Positions 1-8,909 are shown, numbered from the stretch's first letter. The stretch: DNA of 64,000 nucleotides from Chloroflexota bacterium (GCA_016861025.1 BOKO01000016.1:1-64000), one strand, 5' to 3'. The notes: generated by a model from the sequence alone, not told the origin. Program-made: numbers and translations.

Positions 1-2
1 AA

Positions 3-110
3 CTTATCGTGCTTGGCGCCGTCTTGCTGTATCAAGTCGTTTTGCTCTACCAGATCCAACATCAGAGACCTGTCGGCGTCGGCATTAAGCCTCTTCTGAG
101 GGCCGCATGA
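3..110 (+). CDS. C-terminal end of a membrane protein (5' end outside window)
   Basis: An open frame runs from the window edge to a TGA at 108-110. Its roughly 35 residues begin with a strongly hydrophobic stretch (LIVLGAVLLYQVVLLY) that looks like a transmembrane helix, then a short basic tail. Only three bases separate its stop from the ATG of the downstream phosphatase remnant, which suggests one transcription unit. The family cannot be identified from so little sequence. Confidence 0.35.
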   Translation, partial: LIVLGAVLLYQVVLLYQIQHQRPVGVGIKPLLRAA

Positions 111-113
111 TTT

Positions 114-803
114 ATGACCACGTCTCAGTTAGCCGCGGTCGAACGCGAGCGCATCGAGACCGAGCTGCGCGTCGCTCGCACTATCCAGCAGACGCTGTTG
201 CCCAAGGCGGCGCCTGTCCTCGCCGGTTGGGAGATCGCCGCTCACTGGCAGCCGGCGCGCGAGGTCAGCGGCGACTTCCACGACTTTCTCACCTTCGACG
301 ACGGCCGCCTGGGCGTGATCGTCGCCGACGTGACCGACAAGGGCGTGCCCGCTGCGCTGGTGATGGCGACGACGCGCACCCTCCTGCGCGCCGCGGCTGA
401 ACGGCTGCACGCCAACGCCGGTCACGACATGCCCTATCTGCGCCGCGCGGTGGGCCGCGTCGAGGAATTGCGCGCCCGCGGGATGCCGCTGGGGCTGCTG
501 CCCGGCATGTCCTACGAGGAGAAAGAAGTCGTCTTACAGCCGGGGGACACCCTGCTGCTCTACACCGACGGGCTGGTCGAGGCGCACAACCCGGAGCGGG
601 AGATGTTGGGCTTCCAACAGGTGCGCGGGCTGATCGAGCAGCATAGCGGCGGCGCCGCCCTCATCCCGCATTTGCTGGCGCAGCTTGCCGCCTTCACCGG
701 TCCAGGCTGGGAACAGGAGATCGCTATACATCGCTGCGCGGACGCCGACCAAAACGGGCGACGACGGCATTGCTGGCGCTGCGCAAACCATCGCCAGCTC
801 TAG
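114..803 (+). pseudogene. Decayed SpoIIE/PP2C-type phosphatase (RsbU-like)
   Basis: The N-terminal part matches the SpoIIE/RsbU phosphatase family, which dephosphorylates anti-anti-sigma factors. Visible landmarks are the helix with ARTIQQTLLP, then EVSGDFHDF, VIVADVTDKGVPAALVMA and later LLLYTDGLVEAHNP. Two parts are wrong. After ERLHANA the protein jumps directly to GHDMPYLRR, skipping the roughly 40 residues that normally hold the VN-x-L and MFVT strands. After GPGWEQE the expected acidic metal-binding DD and final strand are missing, and the frame instead runs about 80 bp antisense into the convergent EcsC-like gene. Both changes should destroy the fold, so this is probably a pseudogene. 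The product would be 229 residues. An assembly artefact is an alternative. Confidence 0.65.
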
Positions 804-1518
804 CGCGCAGTTGGCGCGCCCGATTGCCGATGGCGGCGCCAACCTCTGTCATCACCTCCCCCAGCCAGCCGACCAGCTTGCGTTCGTCGACGCCGGTGAG
901 GGCGCGCAGACTTGCGTTCCAGTCGCCGACCTGGTCTTCGCCAAGCTGAAAGTAAGCGTCGGCGCGGCGACCGACCAGATAGGTCATCACCATGTTTGCA
1001 CCAGCAGAGACGGCGATCCCGACGAACGGAATTGCCTTGACGATGGCGCGACCGGCGAAGCGTTCAGCGGTCTTTTGCGCCAGTTTGCGCCCTGCCTGGT
1101 TGACCAGCCGTTCGGCGCCCATGTTGAGGCCGGTGACGACCAGCAGCGCATTGCGCGCTTCGGAAGGGCTGAGCGTCTTGCCGCGTGCGGCTGCAATCTC
1201 CAATACCAGCTCCGACTGCAAGCGCAACGTCACACCGACGTCGGCCGCCACGCCGATGGTGAACGCTGTAATGTTGCCCAATCCCGGCACAAGCGCCGCC
1301 GCCGACGTGACTGCGCCGACCATGCCTGTCTGCCGCGCTTTCTGACGGATCAAGTGTTCGACTAGAGCATCGCCGTGTAGGCTACGTTGTGTGCGGAGGT
1401 CCGCCACGCGCTGTGCAGCCAGGTCGGCGTCTACGTCGTTGACTGCGCGCAAAGTGTGTTCGACAAGCGCATCGAGCGGGGCGATGCTGGCGGCTGTGGT
1501 TGGTTTTTCTTTGGTCAT
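724..1518 (-). CDS. EcsC/DUF697-like membrane-associated protein
   Basis: This is a 264-residue protein. The middle (about residues 60-175) is rich in Gly/Ala with hydrophobic helices, for example around VPGLGNITAFTIGVAADVG and AIPFVGIAVSAGANMVMTYL. That pattern resembles EcsC and DUF697 proteins, which are poorly understood membrane-associated proteins. The N-terminus (to about residue 55) is polar and the C-terminus is basic. The start is ATG 1518, with GAGG eight bases upstream. The OsmC gene lies seven bases upstream on the same strand, so the two are probably co-transcribed. The 3' end overlaps the decayed phosphatase on the other strand. The family call is tentative and the function is unknown. 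Confidence 0.6.
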   Translation of the reverse strand: MTKEKPTTAASIAPLDALVEHTLRAVNDVDADLAAQRVADLRTQRSLHGDALVEHLIRQKARQTGMVGAVTSAAALVPGLGNITAFTIGVAADVGVTLRLQSELVLEIAAARGKTLSPSEARNALLVVTGLNMGAERLVNQAGRKLAQKTAERFAGRAIVKAIPFVGIAVSAGANMVMTYLVGRRADAYFQLGEDQVGDWNASLRALTGVDERKLVGWLGEVMTEVGAAIGNRARQLRARAGDGLRSASNAVVARFGRRPRSDV

Positions 1519-1525
1519 GAGCGCC

Positions 1526-1954
1526 TCAGGCTGACTCGTTCACGACGTTTGCCGTGGAGCGAATTTCGTAATCGTGCGTGATTTCGGCGACGCCGCTCAA
1601 AGTGGCGTGTGCGCCACAATATTTGTGCACACTCAACTCGATGGCGCGTTCCACTTTGTGCGGGTCCAGTTGACCACCGACGATCACGTAGTGGATATGG
1701 ATGCGCGTCCACGGCTTGGGCCATTCCGCGCCGCGTTCGCCGCTGATTATCAGTTCGATGTCTTCCAACGGCTGGCGCTGCTTCTCCAAAATATCGACAA
1801 TGTCGATGGCGGTGCAGCCGCCCAAGCCAAGCAATAGCATCTGCATTGGACTGACGCCGGGGCCATCGTTGGGACTCATCACCGCGCTGCGCCCGTTCTC
1901 ACCGACGCCAAGAAAGCTTTTTCCTTCGATCCATTTGACGCGTGTTGTAGCCAT
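1526..1954 (-). CDS. OsmC family protein (peroxiredoxin-like)
   Basis: The protein has 142 residues and matches the OsmC/YhfA fold. OsmC proteins reduce organic hydroperoxides with two cysteines in the cytoplasm, while YhfA-type members are less well defined. Both expected cysteines are visible, one in LLLGLGGCTAIDIVDIL on the central helix and one in HKYCGAHATL. The start at ATG 1954 gives the usual MATTRVKW-type beginning. A GTG at 1969 would add five residues, but the GGAG motif overlaps that codon, so it is less likely. The gene precedes the EcsC-like gene by seven bases. Confidence 0.85.
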   Translation of the reverse strand: MATTRVKWIEGKSFLGVGENGRSAVMSPNDGPGVSPMQMLLLGLGGCTAIDIVDILEKQRQPLEDIELIISGERGAEWPKPWTRIHIHYVIVGGQLDPHKVERAIELSVHKYCGAHATLSGVAEITHDYEIRSTANVVNESA

Positions 1955-2073
1955 AAAATAGGACTTCACTCCATTTTGTGAGTCATTGTCGCAACATCAT
2001 CTGAACCGATTCGCAATTTACTCAGAATCGTCATAGCTGTTACTTATGTCTGCCAAAAGTTTCTTGAGTATAT

Positions 2074-2112
2074 GTCCGCAATGTGCGGATGTCAAAGCAG
2101 GTGTGGTACAAT
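2074..2112 (+). promoter_or_regulatory. Putative promoter and operator of the acyl-CoA ligase gene
   Basis: An extended -10 element (TGTGG followed by TACAAT at 2107-2112) lies 68 bp before the acyl-CoA ligase start. The -35 region has no good match to TTGACA. Instead it is covered by a perfect 6-bp inverted repeat, TCCGCA (2075-2080) and TGCGGA (2084-2089), separated by ATG. This looks like a regulator binding site overlapping the -35 position. The assignment rests on position and symmetry only. Confidence 0.45.
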
Positions 2113-2179
2113 TATTGCGCCGCTTTCTGTAGCCGTTCAGCGATTTACAAGCGAACATTACCCAAATAAAGGAGCGACC

Positions 2180-3922
2180 ATGTCTTCGAATTTCCCGTGG
2201 CTTTCCAGCTATGAGCAGGGCGTACCGGCGACGGTGGAGGTACCCGACATTACTGTACAGCATTTTTTAGCTGATTCGGTGCGCAAGTATCCCAGCAAAG
2301 TGGCTGTGCGCATGGTGCTGCGCTATCTGCCGCTTGGGCTGGCGGTGCAAGCAAAACTTAGCTACCGTGAGCTTGACGAGTTAAGCGACCGCTTTGCCGC
2401 TGCGCTGGCGGCGCAGGGCATCAAAAAAGGGTCGCGCGTCTCGATCATGCTCCCCAATTGCCCGCAGCAGGTTGTCTTTTATTTCGGCGTCCTGAAAGCA
2501 GGCGCCATCGTTGTCAACACCAACCCGACCTATCCGCCGCACGAACTGGAGCCATTGATGAAAGCCAGTGGCGCCGAGGCGATCATCACGCTGTCGGGTC
2601 TCTATGAACGCGTCAGGCAGATTCAGCCGAATACTGCTATCAAGACGATCATTCTCACCGATCTGTCGGATCATGTGACGGGTCTTTTCCGCAAGACCGT
2701 CAACAAGCAGTTGGCGGCGCAGGGATTCTATGCGCAGGTGCCAACCGGCAACGGCGTTTTTTACTACAAGGAACTGATCGGGCGCTATCCGGCCAAGCCG
2801 CCCGCAGTGCAATTCGATCCAGCCGCCGACACTGCCGTTTTCCAGTTCACCGGCGGTACAACCGGTATTCCCAAAGCCGCCGAGTTAACCCATCGCAACC
2901 TGGTCGCCAACACTGTGCAGATGAACGCATGGTTCACAGCGGTGTCGCCCGGCAACGAGAAGGTGATGTTGGCGCTGCCCGCCTTCCATGTCTACGGTAT
3001 GACCGTCGGTATGCTCTTTGGCGTCAGCGTCGGCGCTGAGATCGTGGTTGTTCCCAACCCACGCGACACCAACCACATTCTCGAAATCCTGGCGAAGGAA
3101 CATATCACGCTCTATCCGGGCGTGCCGGCGATGTACATTGCGATCATCAACCACCCGCGCGTCGCTGAATACAACCTGCGCTCGATCAAGGCGTGTCTGA
3201 GCGGCGGCTCGGCGTTGCCGGTCGAGGTGGCGCAGAAATTCGACGAGCTTACCGGCGGCAACCTGGTTGAAGGTTTTGGCATGTCTGAGTGTTCGCCCGT
3301 AGCAACAGCCAACCCCATTATGGGGAAGGTCAAGTTCGGTTCGATTGGGTTGCCGATTCCCAGCACCGAGGCCGCGATTGTGTCGTTAGAGCCAGACGAG
3401 AGCGGTCACTACAAGTTCCTCGCCGTCGGCGAAGAGGGTGAACTGGTCGTGCGCGGCCCGCAGGTGATGAAGGGGTATTACAACAATCCCGAAGAGACAG
3501 CCAAGACGATCGACGCCGATGGCTGGCTGCACACCGGCGACATTGGTCGGATGGACGAAGACGGTTACTTTTACATCGTCGACCGCAAGAAGGATCTGAT
3601 CATCGCCAGCGGCTTCAACATCGTCCCACGCGAGGTCGAGGAAGTGCTCTTCATGCATCCGAAAGTGATGGAGGCGGCGGTTGCGGGCATTCCGGACCCG
3701 AAACGCGGCGAGACTGTCAAAGCATACGTGGTGTTGAAGGAAGGGCAGACGGCGACGGCGGAGGAGATCCGCGAGTTCTGCAAGGAACATCTTGCACCCT
3801 ACAAAGTGCCCGTCTACGTAGAGTTCCGCACTGAATTGCCGAAGACGCAGGTTGGCAAGGTGCTGCGCCGTCTGCTTGTTGAGGAAGAAAAGGCGAAGAT
3901 CGCCGCTGGCGGCGCTTCGTGA
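2180..3922 (+). CDS. fadD: Long-chain fatty-acid--CoA ligase
   Basis: This 580-residue AMP-forming acyl-CoA synthetase activates fatty acids with ATP and CoA. The AMP-binding P-loop is visible as FTGGTTGIPKAAELTH at about residues 217-232. Further landmarks are FGMSECSP, the adenylate-binding WLHTGDIGRMDEDGYFYIVDRKKDLI segment, and a C-terminal domain with the catalytic lysine context KTQVGKVLRR. The length is normal for the FadD group. ATG 2180 is preceded by AAAGGAG at a good distance, while the frame upstream to 2072 has no family similarity. The gene appears monocistronic, with a possible bidirectional terminator after it. The chain-length preference cannot be read from sequence. Confidence 0.92.
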   Translation: MSSNFPWLSSYEQGVPATVEVPDITVQHFLADSVRKYPSKVAVRMVLRYLPLGLAVQAKLSYRELDELSDRFAAALAAQGIKKGSRVSIMLPNCPQQVVFYFGVLKAGAIVVNTNPTYPPHELEPLMKASGAEAIITLSGLYERVRQIQPNTAIKTIILTDLSDHVTGLFRKTVNKQLAAQGFYAQVPTGNGVFYYKELIGRYPAKPPAVQFDPAADTAVFQFTGGTTGIPKAAELTHRNLVANTVQMNAWFTAVSPGNEKVMLALPAFHVYGMTVGMLFGVSVGAEIVVVPNPRDTNHILEILAKEHITLYPGVPAMYIAIINHPRVAEYNLRSIKACLSGGSALPVEVAQKFDELTGGNLVEGFGMSECSPVATANPIMGKVKFGSIGLPIPSTEAAIVSLEPDESGHYKFLAVGEEGELVVRGPQVMKGYYNNPEETAKTIDADGWLHTGDIGRMDEDGYFYIVDRKKDLIIASGFNIVPREVEEVLFMHPKVMEAAVAGIPDPKRGETVKAYVVLKEGQTATAEEIREFCKEHLAPYKVPVYVEFRTELPKTQVGKVLRRLLVEEEKAKIAAGGAS

Positions 3923-3944
3923 GTAAATAAGGAGGGAAGGAGTG

Positions 3945-3977
3945 GGGAGATGGGGTGGCGCGAATGCACCCTCTCCC
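3945..3977. terminator. Possible bidirectional terminator between convergent genes
   Basis: A GGGAGATGGGGTG tract (3945-3957) can pair imperfectly with CACCCTCTCCC (3967-3977) across a 9-base loop. It lies between the acyl-CoA ligase gene and the convergent 66-aa ORF. Neither side has a clean T-run, so termination strength is uncertain. Confidence 0.35.
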
Positions 3978-4008
3978 TATCCCCTCTGCTCTCTATCTCT
4001 TCCTCTCG

Positions 4009-4209
4009 CTATTCCCGCGTTCGGTCGATCTGCAACCGCAGTGAATATTCCTCCGCCATCAGACGCTCGATCTTCACTTGAAGCGCGTTGATTGCGCGGC
4101 GATTGCGCCAGGAGGCAGGCTGCCCTTCAATGTACGTCAGTTCACGTCGCGCCTGTTCGAGCAGACGGCGCACCTCCTGTTTGCGAGCAATCAACGCCTG
4201 ACGATCCAT
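4009..4209 (-). CDS. Small coiled-coil protein downstream of tatC
   Basis: This is a 66-residue, highly charged protein. Its heptad-like pattern (RRLLEQARREL, then ALQVKIERLMAEEYSLRLQIDR) predicts two helices forming a coiled coil. It starts 19 bases after the tatC stop on the same strand, so it is probably the last gene of the nusB-tatB-tatC unit. Longer upstream frames (to 4323) overlap tatC and are unlikely. No clear Shine-Dalgarno is present, so translation may be coupled to tatC. The function is unknown. Confidence 0.6.
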   Translation of the reverse strand: MDRQALIARKQEVRRLLEQARRELTYIEGQPASWRNRRAINALQVKIERLMAEEYSLRLQIDRTRE

Positions 4210-4228
4210 CGTTGTGCGAGATGTAAAT

Positions 4229-5019
4229 TCAGTCTTTGTATTCTTGAGGAATGAAATCCTCTTTGGAGAAGTCGCGCGGTGCGCGCGGACGATAGACCAG
4301 ATAAGCCAGCCCGACGCTGCCAAAATAGAGCACGATCAGCGGCAGCATCACCAACGTCATGTTGACAGGATCGACCGTCGGCGTGATTGCGGCGGCGGCT
4401 ATTGCCACTACGACAATGGCGTGGCGCCAATATTGCATCAACTGCGGGCCACTGACAATGCCTGCCCGCGCCAGAAATGCAATCACCAGCGGCATCTCGA
4501 ATGCGACGCCGATCCAAAAGACGATGCGCGTGACAAAACCAATGTACCGATCAATTGTCCATTCTTGGGCAATGATGTCGCCAAGAAAACCCTGCAAAAA
4601 GCCGACCGCGGCGGGCAACAAAACGAAATAGGCGAACGACGCGCCGATTGCAAACAACACCATGATTCCCGGCAGCGTCAAGAGAAGATTGCGCTTTTCA
4701 TGAGGGTACAACCCCGGCGAGACAAAGGCAATCACTTGATAGACGATCACCGGCATTGCCAGTACAGCCCCTGTTGCAAAACTTACACGAAAGAAGACGC
4801 CGATCGTGTCGGTCGGGCCAATCGCCATCGGTTGCGCACCGGATTCTGTCAGCGGGCGGATGATGAATTGTAGAATCGGGCTGACAAAAAGCATTGAAAT
4901 CGCAGTGCCGATCACCAGCGCTGAAATCACCCAAATCAAGCGCGTGCGCAGCTCACGCAGATGATCCATCAGCGTCATGCGGCTGTCATCGATCGGTTCA
5001 TATGTAGGGCGGCTCTGGC

Positions 5020-5023
<4 letters not shown>
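4229..5023 (-). CDS. tatC: Sec-independent protein translocase TatC
   Basis: TatC is the core receptor of the twin-arginine pathway, which exports folded proteins across the cytoplasmic membrane. The 264-residue sequence has the N-terminal MTLMDHLRELRTRLI motif and six hydrophobic segments. It also shows the typical FVSPGLYPHEKR loop, with its glutamate, after the second helix, and the conserved PADP-region equivalent ITPTVDP before the last helices. Its ATG overlaps the tatB stop by four bases, so the pair is translationally coupled. No tatA is visible nearby and may lie elsewhere. Confidence 0.95.
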
Positions 5024-5526
<503 letters not shown>

Positions 5527-5527
5527 G

Positions 5528-6037
5528 TCAGAAAGGTTTCCTCTGGGCGTCGTGCAACGCCGCCCCCAAAACGCCGTTAACGAAGCGGGGGCTGTTGTCG
5601 CTGCCAAATCGCTTGGCGAGTTCGACCGCCTCATTGATCACCACTTTGGACGGCGTGTGCAGTTCGCGACAGCCGATCTCAAAGAGCGCCAGGCGCAGCA
5701 CATTGCGATCGATGATTGCAAGCTGGTCGACCGGCCATTCCGGTGCATAGCGGGCAATGATCGTATCCAATGCCTCGCGATTCTTGATCACGCCTGCCAC
5801 CAGAAATCGTAAAAAATCGGCGGCCTCGTCGCTGACCACGACCTCTGGATCGTCGCCGTTTTCGTTTGGCTCCGGATTGGCAAGTCGCGCGTCGATCACG
5901 TCGCCAGGACGATGATCGACGCTATCCACTTCAAAGAGCGCCTGGATCGCCAGCCGCCGCGCCAGTTGCCGATCCTGGATGTGAACGGGCGTCGGTTCGT
6001 TTGATTTTTGTTCGCGCACAGTCGCCAAGTTCGTCAT
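5528..6037 (-). CDS. nusB: Transcription antitermination factor NusB
   Basis: NusB binds boxA RNA with S10 (NusE) and supports rRNA antitermination. The 169-residue protein shows the family pattern: an N-terminal RRLAIQALFEVD helix, then APEWPVDQLAIIDRNVLRLALFEI and the C-terminal VINEAVELAKRFGSDNSPRFVNGVLGA signature. There is a short acidic insertion (NPEPNENGDDPEV) between helices. It is followed at once by tatB (TGAC, then ATG) and preceded nine bases upstream by fabG, forming a tight operon. Confidence 0.95.
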   Translation of the reverse strand: MTNLATVREQKSNEPTPVHIQDRQLARRLAIQALFEVDSVDHRPGDVIDARLANPEPNENGDDPEVVVSDEAADFLRFLVAGVIKNREALDTIIARYAPEWPVDQLAIIDRNVLRLALFEIGCRELHTPSKVVINEAVELAKRFGSDNSPRFVNGVLGAALHDAQRKPF

Positions 6038-6045
6038 CTACGTTC

Positions 6046-6792
6046 TTATGCCATGACCAGCCCGCCGTCGACGGTGAGCACATGTCCCGTAATAAAGCCT
6101 GAACGTTCGGAAGCAAGAAACGCCACCGCCCACGCAACTTCCTCTGGCGTTCCCATTCGACCAACCGGTGTGTTGGCAAGAATCGATGCTTTCTGTTCTT
6201 CGCTGAGCACATCGGTGAGTGAGGTCGGGATGAAGCCAGGCGCCACCGCGTTGACTGTGATGTTGCGACTCGCCACTTCGCGCGCCAGGCTTTTAGTGAA
6301 GCCGATAATGCCCGCTTTGCTGGCGGCGTAGTTTGCTTGCCCCGCTTGACCTGAAATTCCGACGACGCTGGTGATATTGATGATGCGTCCGCTCTTCTGC
6401 TTGATCATGCCACGAATGGCGGCTTTGGTCACAGCGTAGACGCTGCGCAGGTTGGTGTTGATGACGACATCCCAGTCATCTTCTTTCATGGTCATGAGCA
6501 GAGTGTCGCGCGTCGTGCCGGCGTTGTTGACCAGAATGTCCAACCCGCCTAAGTCGGCCTGCACTTGCTTGACGAGCGACGCCGCCTGGCTGGCGTCGCT
6601 TACGTCGGCCTGATAAATGTTGCAGACGCCGCCCATATCAACAATTTGCGTCATCACCGCCCTGGCGCCGTCGGCGTTGCCACGGTAGTGAACCGCCACC
6701 TTTGCGCCACCGCCTGCCAGTTCACGCGCAATCGCTGCACCAATTCCGCTGCTGCTTCCGGTAACCAGGGCAACCTTATTTGAGAAATTCAT
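6046..6792 (-). CDS. fabG: 3-oxoacyl-[acyl-carrier-protein] reductase FabG
   Basis: FabG is the NADPH-dependent reductase of the fatty-acid elongation cycle. The 248-residue short-chain dehydrogenase has the cofactor loop TGSSSGIG (about residues 11-18), LVNNAGTTRD, the catalytic serine in NITSV and the YAASKAG motif. It ends with the usual GHVLTVDGG segment. FabD is encoded 30 bp upstream, which supports the FabG assignment over other short-chain dehydrogenases. No acpP or fabF is present next to it. Confidence 0.92.
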   Translation of the reverse strand: MNFSNKVALVTGSSSGIGAAIARELAGGGAKVAVHYRGNADGARAVMTQIVDMGGVCNIYQADVSDASQAASLVKQVQADLGGLDILVNNAGTTRDTLLMTMKEDDWDVVINTNLRSVYAVTKAAIRGMIKQKSGRIINITSVVGISGQAGQANYAASKAGIIGFTKSLAREVASRNITVNAVAPGFIPTSLTDVLSEEQKASILANTPVGRMGTPEEVAWAVAFLASERSGFITGHVLTVDGGLVMA

Positions 6793-6822
6793 GTCGTTTG
6801 CCTTTCCTTGCCTGCATTATAC

Positions 6823-7824
6823 TCACGAAGTGGCGATTCCGAAACGCAGCATTTCGGCGTATGTACGCACTCCTTCGACATCTCTGACTGTGACGCGGCG
6901 TGCGCTGCGAGCAATGCGCTTGACCAGTCCGGTCAACACTTCGCCTGCGCCCAGCTCGACGAAGGTCGTCACGCCGACGTCAGCCATGTGTTGGATAGAG
7001 GCTGTCCACTGCACGCTGCCCGTCAGTTGGGCGGTCAACTCGTTGCGGATCGCATCGACCGTGGTCAACTCCTGAGCGGTGGTGTTGCCGATGATCGGCG
7101 CCTGCGGCGGCAGGATCGTCGTTGCATCGATGGCGGCGCGCAACGCCTCGGCGGCGGGCTGCATCAACGGGCTATGTGCGGCGATGCTCACGGCGAGCGG
7201 CACGACTTTGCGTGCGCCTGCGGCTGTCAACGCCGCCATGGCCGCCTCCATGCCGCGACGGTTGCCAGAGATGACGATCTGTCCGGGACAATTATCGTTC
7301 GCCACCTGTGCGATGGCGCCTTCGCCAGACGCCTGAGCGCAGATTTCGGCGACCTGCGCCTCCTCCAGCCCCAGGATGGCAGCCATCAAGCCGGGCGCCT
7401 GCTCGCCCGCAAGCTTCATCAAGCGTCCACGTTCGCGCACCAGGCGCAACCCATCGGCGTAGCTGATGCTGCCGGCGGCGACCAGCGCCGTGTACTCACC
7501 CATGCTGTGTCCGGCGACATAAACCGTCTGACCACCCCTTGCGCTCAGATTGCCGAGTTCAGCCTCCAGGGCGCGCATGGCGGCTACACTGGCCGCCATC
7601 AACGCAGGCTGGGCGTTAATCGTGTCGGTCAGCTCGTCCTCTGGCCCCTCGAACATCAGACGGCTCAAGGCGAAGCCGAGCACGTCGTCGGCTTCTTCGA
7701 GTGCGGCGCGCGCGGCTGGATAGTGCTGGTGGAGTTCGGCAGCCATGCCGACATGCTGGCTACCCTGGCCGGGAAAGAGAAATGCTGTGTGGTTGGCGGT
7801 GGAGAGACCCAAAAATGGCTGCAT
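6823..7824 (-). CDS. fabD: Malonyl-CoA-ACP transacylase FabD
   Basis: FabD transfers malonyl groups from CoA to acyl-carrier protein to feed fatty-acid synthesis. The 333-residue protein contains the FPGQGSQ N-terminal motif, the nucleophile elbow GHSMGEYTAL, and the catalytic histidine context in SIAAHSPLMQPA. ATG 7824 is chosen because GAGGATC lies just upstream. The frame extends to 7896 but crosses a terminator hairpin there. The first 10 residues before TAFLFPGQ are not typical, so the start could be slightly internal. Confidence 0.93.
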   Translation of the reverse strand: MQPFLGLSTANHTAFLFPGQGSQHVGMAAELHQHYPAARAALEEADDVLGFALSRLMFEGPEDELTDTINAQPALMAASVAAMRALEAELGNLSARGGQTVYVAGHSMGEYTALVAAGSISYADGLRLVRERGRLMKLAGEQAPGLMAAILGLEEAQVAEICAQASGEGAIAQVANDNCPGQIVISGNRRGMEAAMAALTAAGARKVVPLAVSIAAHSPLMQPAAEALRAAIDATTILPPQAPIIGNTTAQELTTVDAIRNELTAQLTGSVQWTASIQHMADVGVTTFVELGAGEVLTGLVKRIARSARRVTVRDVEGVRTYAEMLRFGIATS

Positions 7825-7842
7825 GATCCTCGCTCTGAATCG

Positions 7843-7881
7843 TAAAAATAAAAAGGGATTTGGCTGGTTTGTCCAAATCCC
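7843..7881 (-). terminator. Intrinsic terminator between rpmF and fabD
   Basis: On the minus strand a perfect 9-bp stem (GGGATTTGG with CCAAATCCC, + strand 7855-7863 and 7873-7881, 9-base loop) is followed by TTTTTATTTTT. This is a canonical Rho-independent terminator after yceD-rpmF. It ends about 19 bases before the fabD start codon, so there is almost no room for a separate fabD promoter after it. It may act as an attenuator, passing only part of the transcription into fabD-fabG-nusB-tatBC. Confidence 0.85.
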
Positions 7882-7964
7882 CCGACCTATCGACAAGAAT
7901 TCACATGTCCGTTTTGCACAAAGGCGATCTTCGTGCCTGCAAGATGTCCGCCGTCGATAGACGA

Positions 7965-8165
7965 CTACTTTTTCTTAGCCGATTTGTCTTTGATCTCGAT
8001 AATCTGTCGACCCTTGTAAAAGCCGCAGTGTGGGCAGACGCGGTGGGGCAGCACTGGCTGGTGGCAGTTGCTGCATTCACCTAGCGCCGGCGCGCCAATG
8101 GCGTCGTGGGCGCGCCGGCGGTCGCGACGACCCTTGCTCAATTTACGTTTTGGTAGCGGCACCAT
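7965..8165 (-). CDS. rpmF: 50S ribosomal protein L32
   Basis: L32 is a small zinc-ribbon protein of the large ribosomal subunit. The 66-residue sequence begins MVPLPKRKLSKGRRDRRRAH and contains the two CxxC pairs (CSNC and CPHC). ATG 8165 has AAGGAGTTAATCGAT upstream. A further upstream start (8195) would add a non-family extension. It follows yceD after 118 bp, the classical bacterial pairing, and is followed by a strong terminator. Confidence 0.97.
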   Translation of the reverse strand: MVPLPKRKLSKGRRDRRRAHDAIGAPALGECSNCHQPVLPHRVCPHCGFYKGRQIIEIKDKSAKKK

Positions 8166-8283
8166 ATCGATTAACTCCTTACCTGCAATTGGCAAACCGC
8201 AGCAGTGGCGAACAGGCTCTCTGGCTGCATTTTTCCGTTACGTTCGTTCAATACGTTAGTTTAAAACAATACGTTATTTCAAA

Positions 8284-8883
8284 TCACTCAGCGTTTTCTT
8301 CACGACGCAGGTTGAGCAACGCCGCCCAGCGTGGGTCGATCTCTTTCTCGTCGTGACCGTGCACCCCTGTTGCATCAGAGTAGAACTCGACATCTTCCAA
8401 CTCTTCCAGCTCAGCCATTCGCATCTTCAGGTTAGGGCATTCCCCCGCCCCTTCCCAGTTGCAGCTTGGATACATTGGCAGCGCAAGCCAGATCGATTGT
8501 CGCACGACTTCCGACAGATCAAGGATGTGCTGCTCGTTGATCAACAACGCAGCATCTTCCAGATCGGCTTCTGAGCCTTCAAATTCATCAGGCCGAAGGT
8601 AGCGTCCTGTGTGCACTTCGGTCAGCGGGCGAAAACTTTCCTCGATCTCGAAGCGTATTGGCACAGCAATTGGCTCAATGCAACGGTTGCATGTTGCTTG
8701 AACGACTGTGCTCAATTTGCCTGTCACCAAAATCCCGCTGTTGGTGCGCAACATCTGAATTGCGCCGATCAACGGACCAAGCGCTTTCAGTTCCTCATCC
8801 AGCCCATCAAGCGACTCATTGAGCGAGTGGCGTCGCATTGCGCCAATCGGCTCTTTGAGCAGTTGAGCCACATTGTATTGCAT
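8284..8883 (-). CDS. yceD: YceD/DUF177 family protein
   Basis: This 199-residue protein belongs to the DUF177/YceD family encoded next to rpmF in most bacteria and linked to 23S rRNA accumulation or ribosome assembly. Family landmarks are the central CNRC motif (CNRCIEPIAVPI), the acidic DLEDAALLINEQHILDLSEVVRQ segment and the C-terminal C-x(3)-W-x(3)-GECPN cysteines. The start ATG 8883 has a perfect AGGAGG upstream. That Shine-Dalgarno is buried in a hairpin, described separately. Confidence 0.9.
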   Translation of the reverse strand: MQYNVAQLLKEPIGAMRRHSLNESLDGLDEELKALGPLIGAIQMLRTNSGILVTGKLSTVVQATCNRCIEPIAVPIRFEIEESFRPLTEVHTGRYLRPDEFEGSEADLEDAALLINEQHILDLSEVVRQSIWLALPMYPSCNWEGAGECPNLKMRMAELEELEDVEFYSDATGVHGHDEKEIDPRWAALLNLRREENAE

Positions 8884-8890
8884 AATATCA

Positions 8891-8909
8891 CCTCCTGTCG
8901 CTCAGGAGG
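8891..8909 (-). promoter_or_regulatory. Hairpin sequestering the yceD Shine-Dalgarno
   Basis: Read on the minus strand, CCTCCTG, a five-base loop and CAGGAGG form a perfect 7-bp stem whose 3' arm is the Shine-Dalgarno itself. The ATG of yceD follows seven bases later. Folding would hide the ribosome binding site. This suggests translational control of yceD and possibly of rpmF, perhaps by a ribosomal protein or by temperature. The structure is read directly; the regulatory role is inferred. Confidence 0.6.

Noticed and set aside
2018..2263. 81-aa minus-strand frame over the acyl-CoA ligase promoter
   Set aside because: No ribosome binding site or similarity; it covers a promoter and the start of a real gene.
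4214..4873. 219-aa plus-strand frame opposite tatC
   Set aside because: Asp/Arg/His-rich shadow of a well-conserved membrane protein gene.
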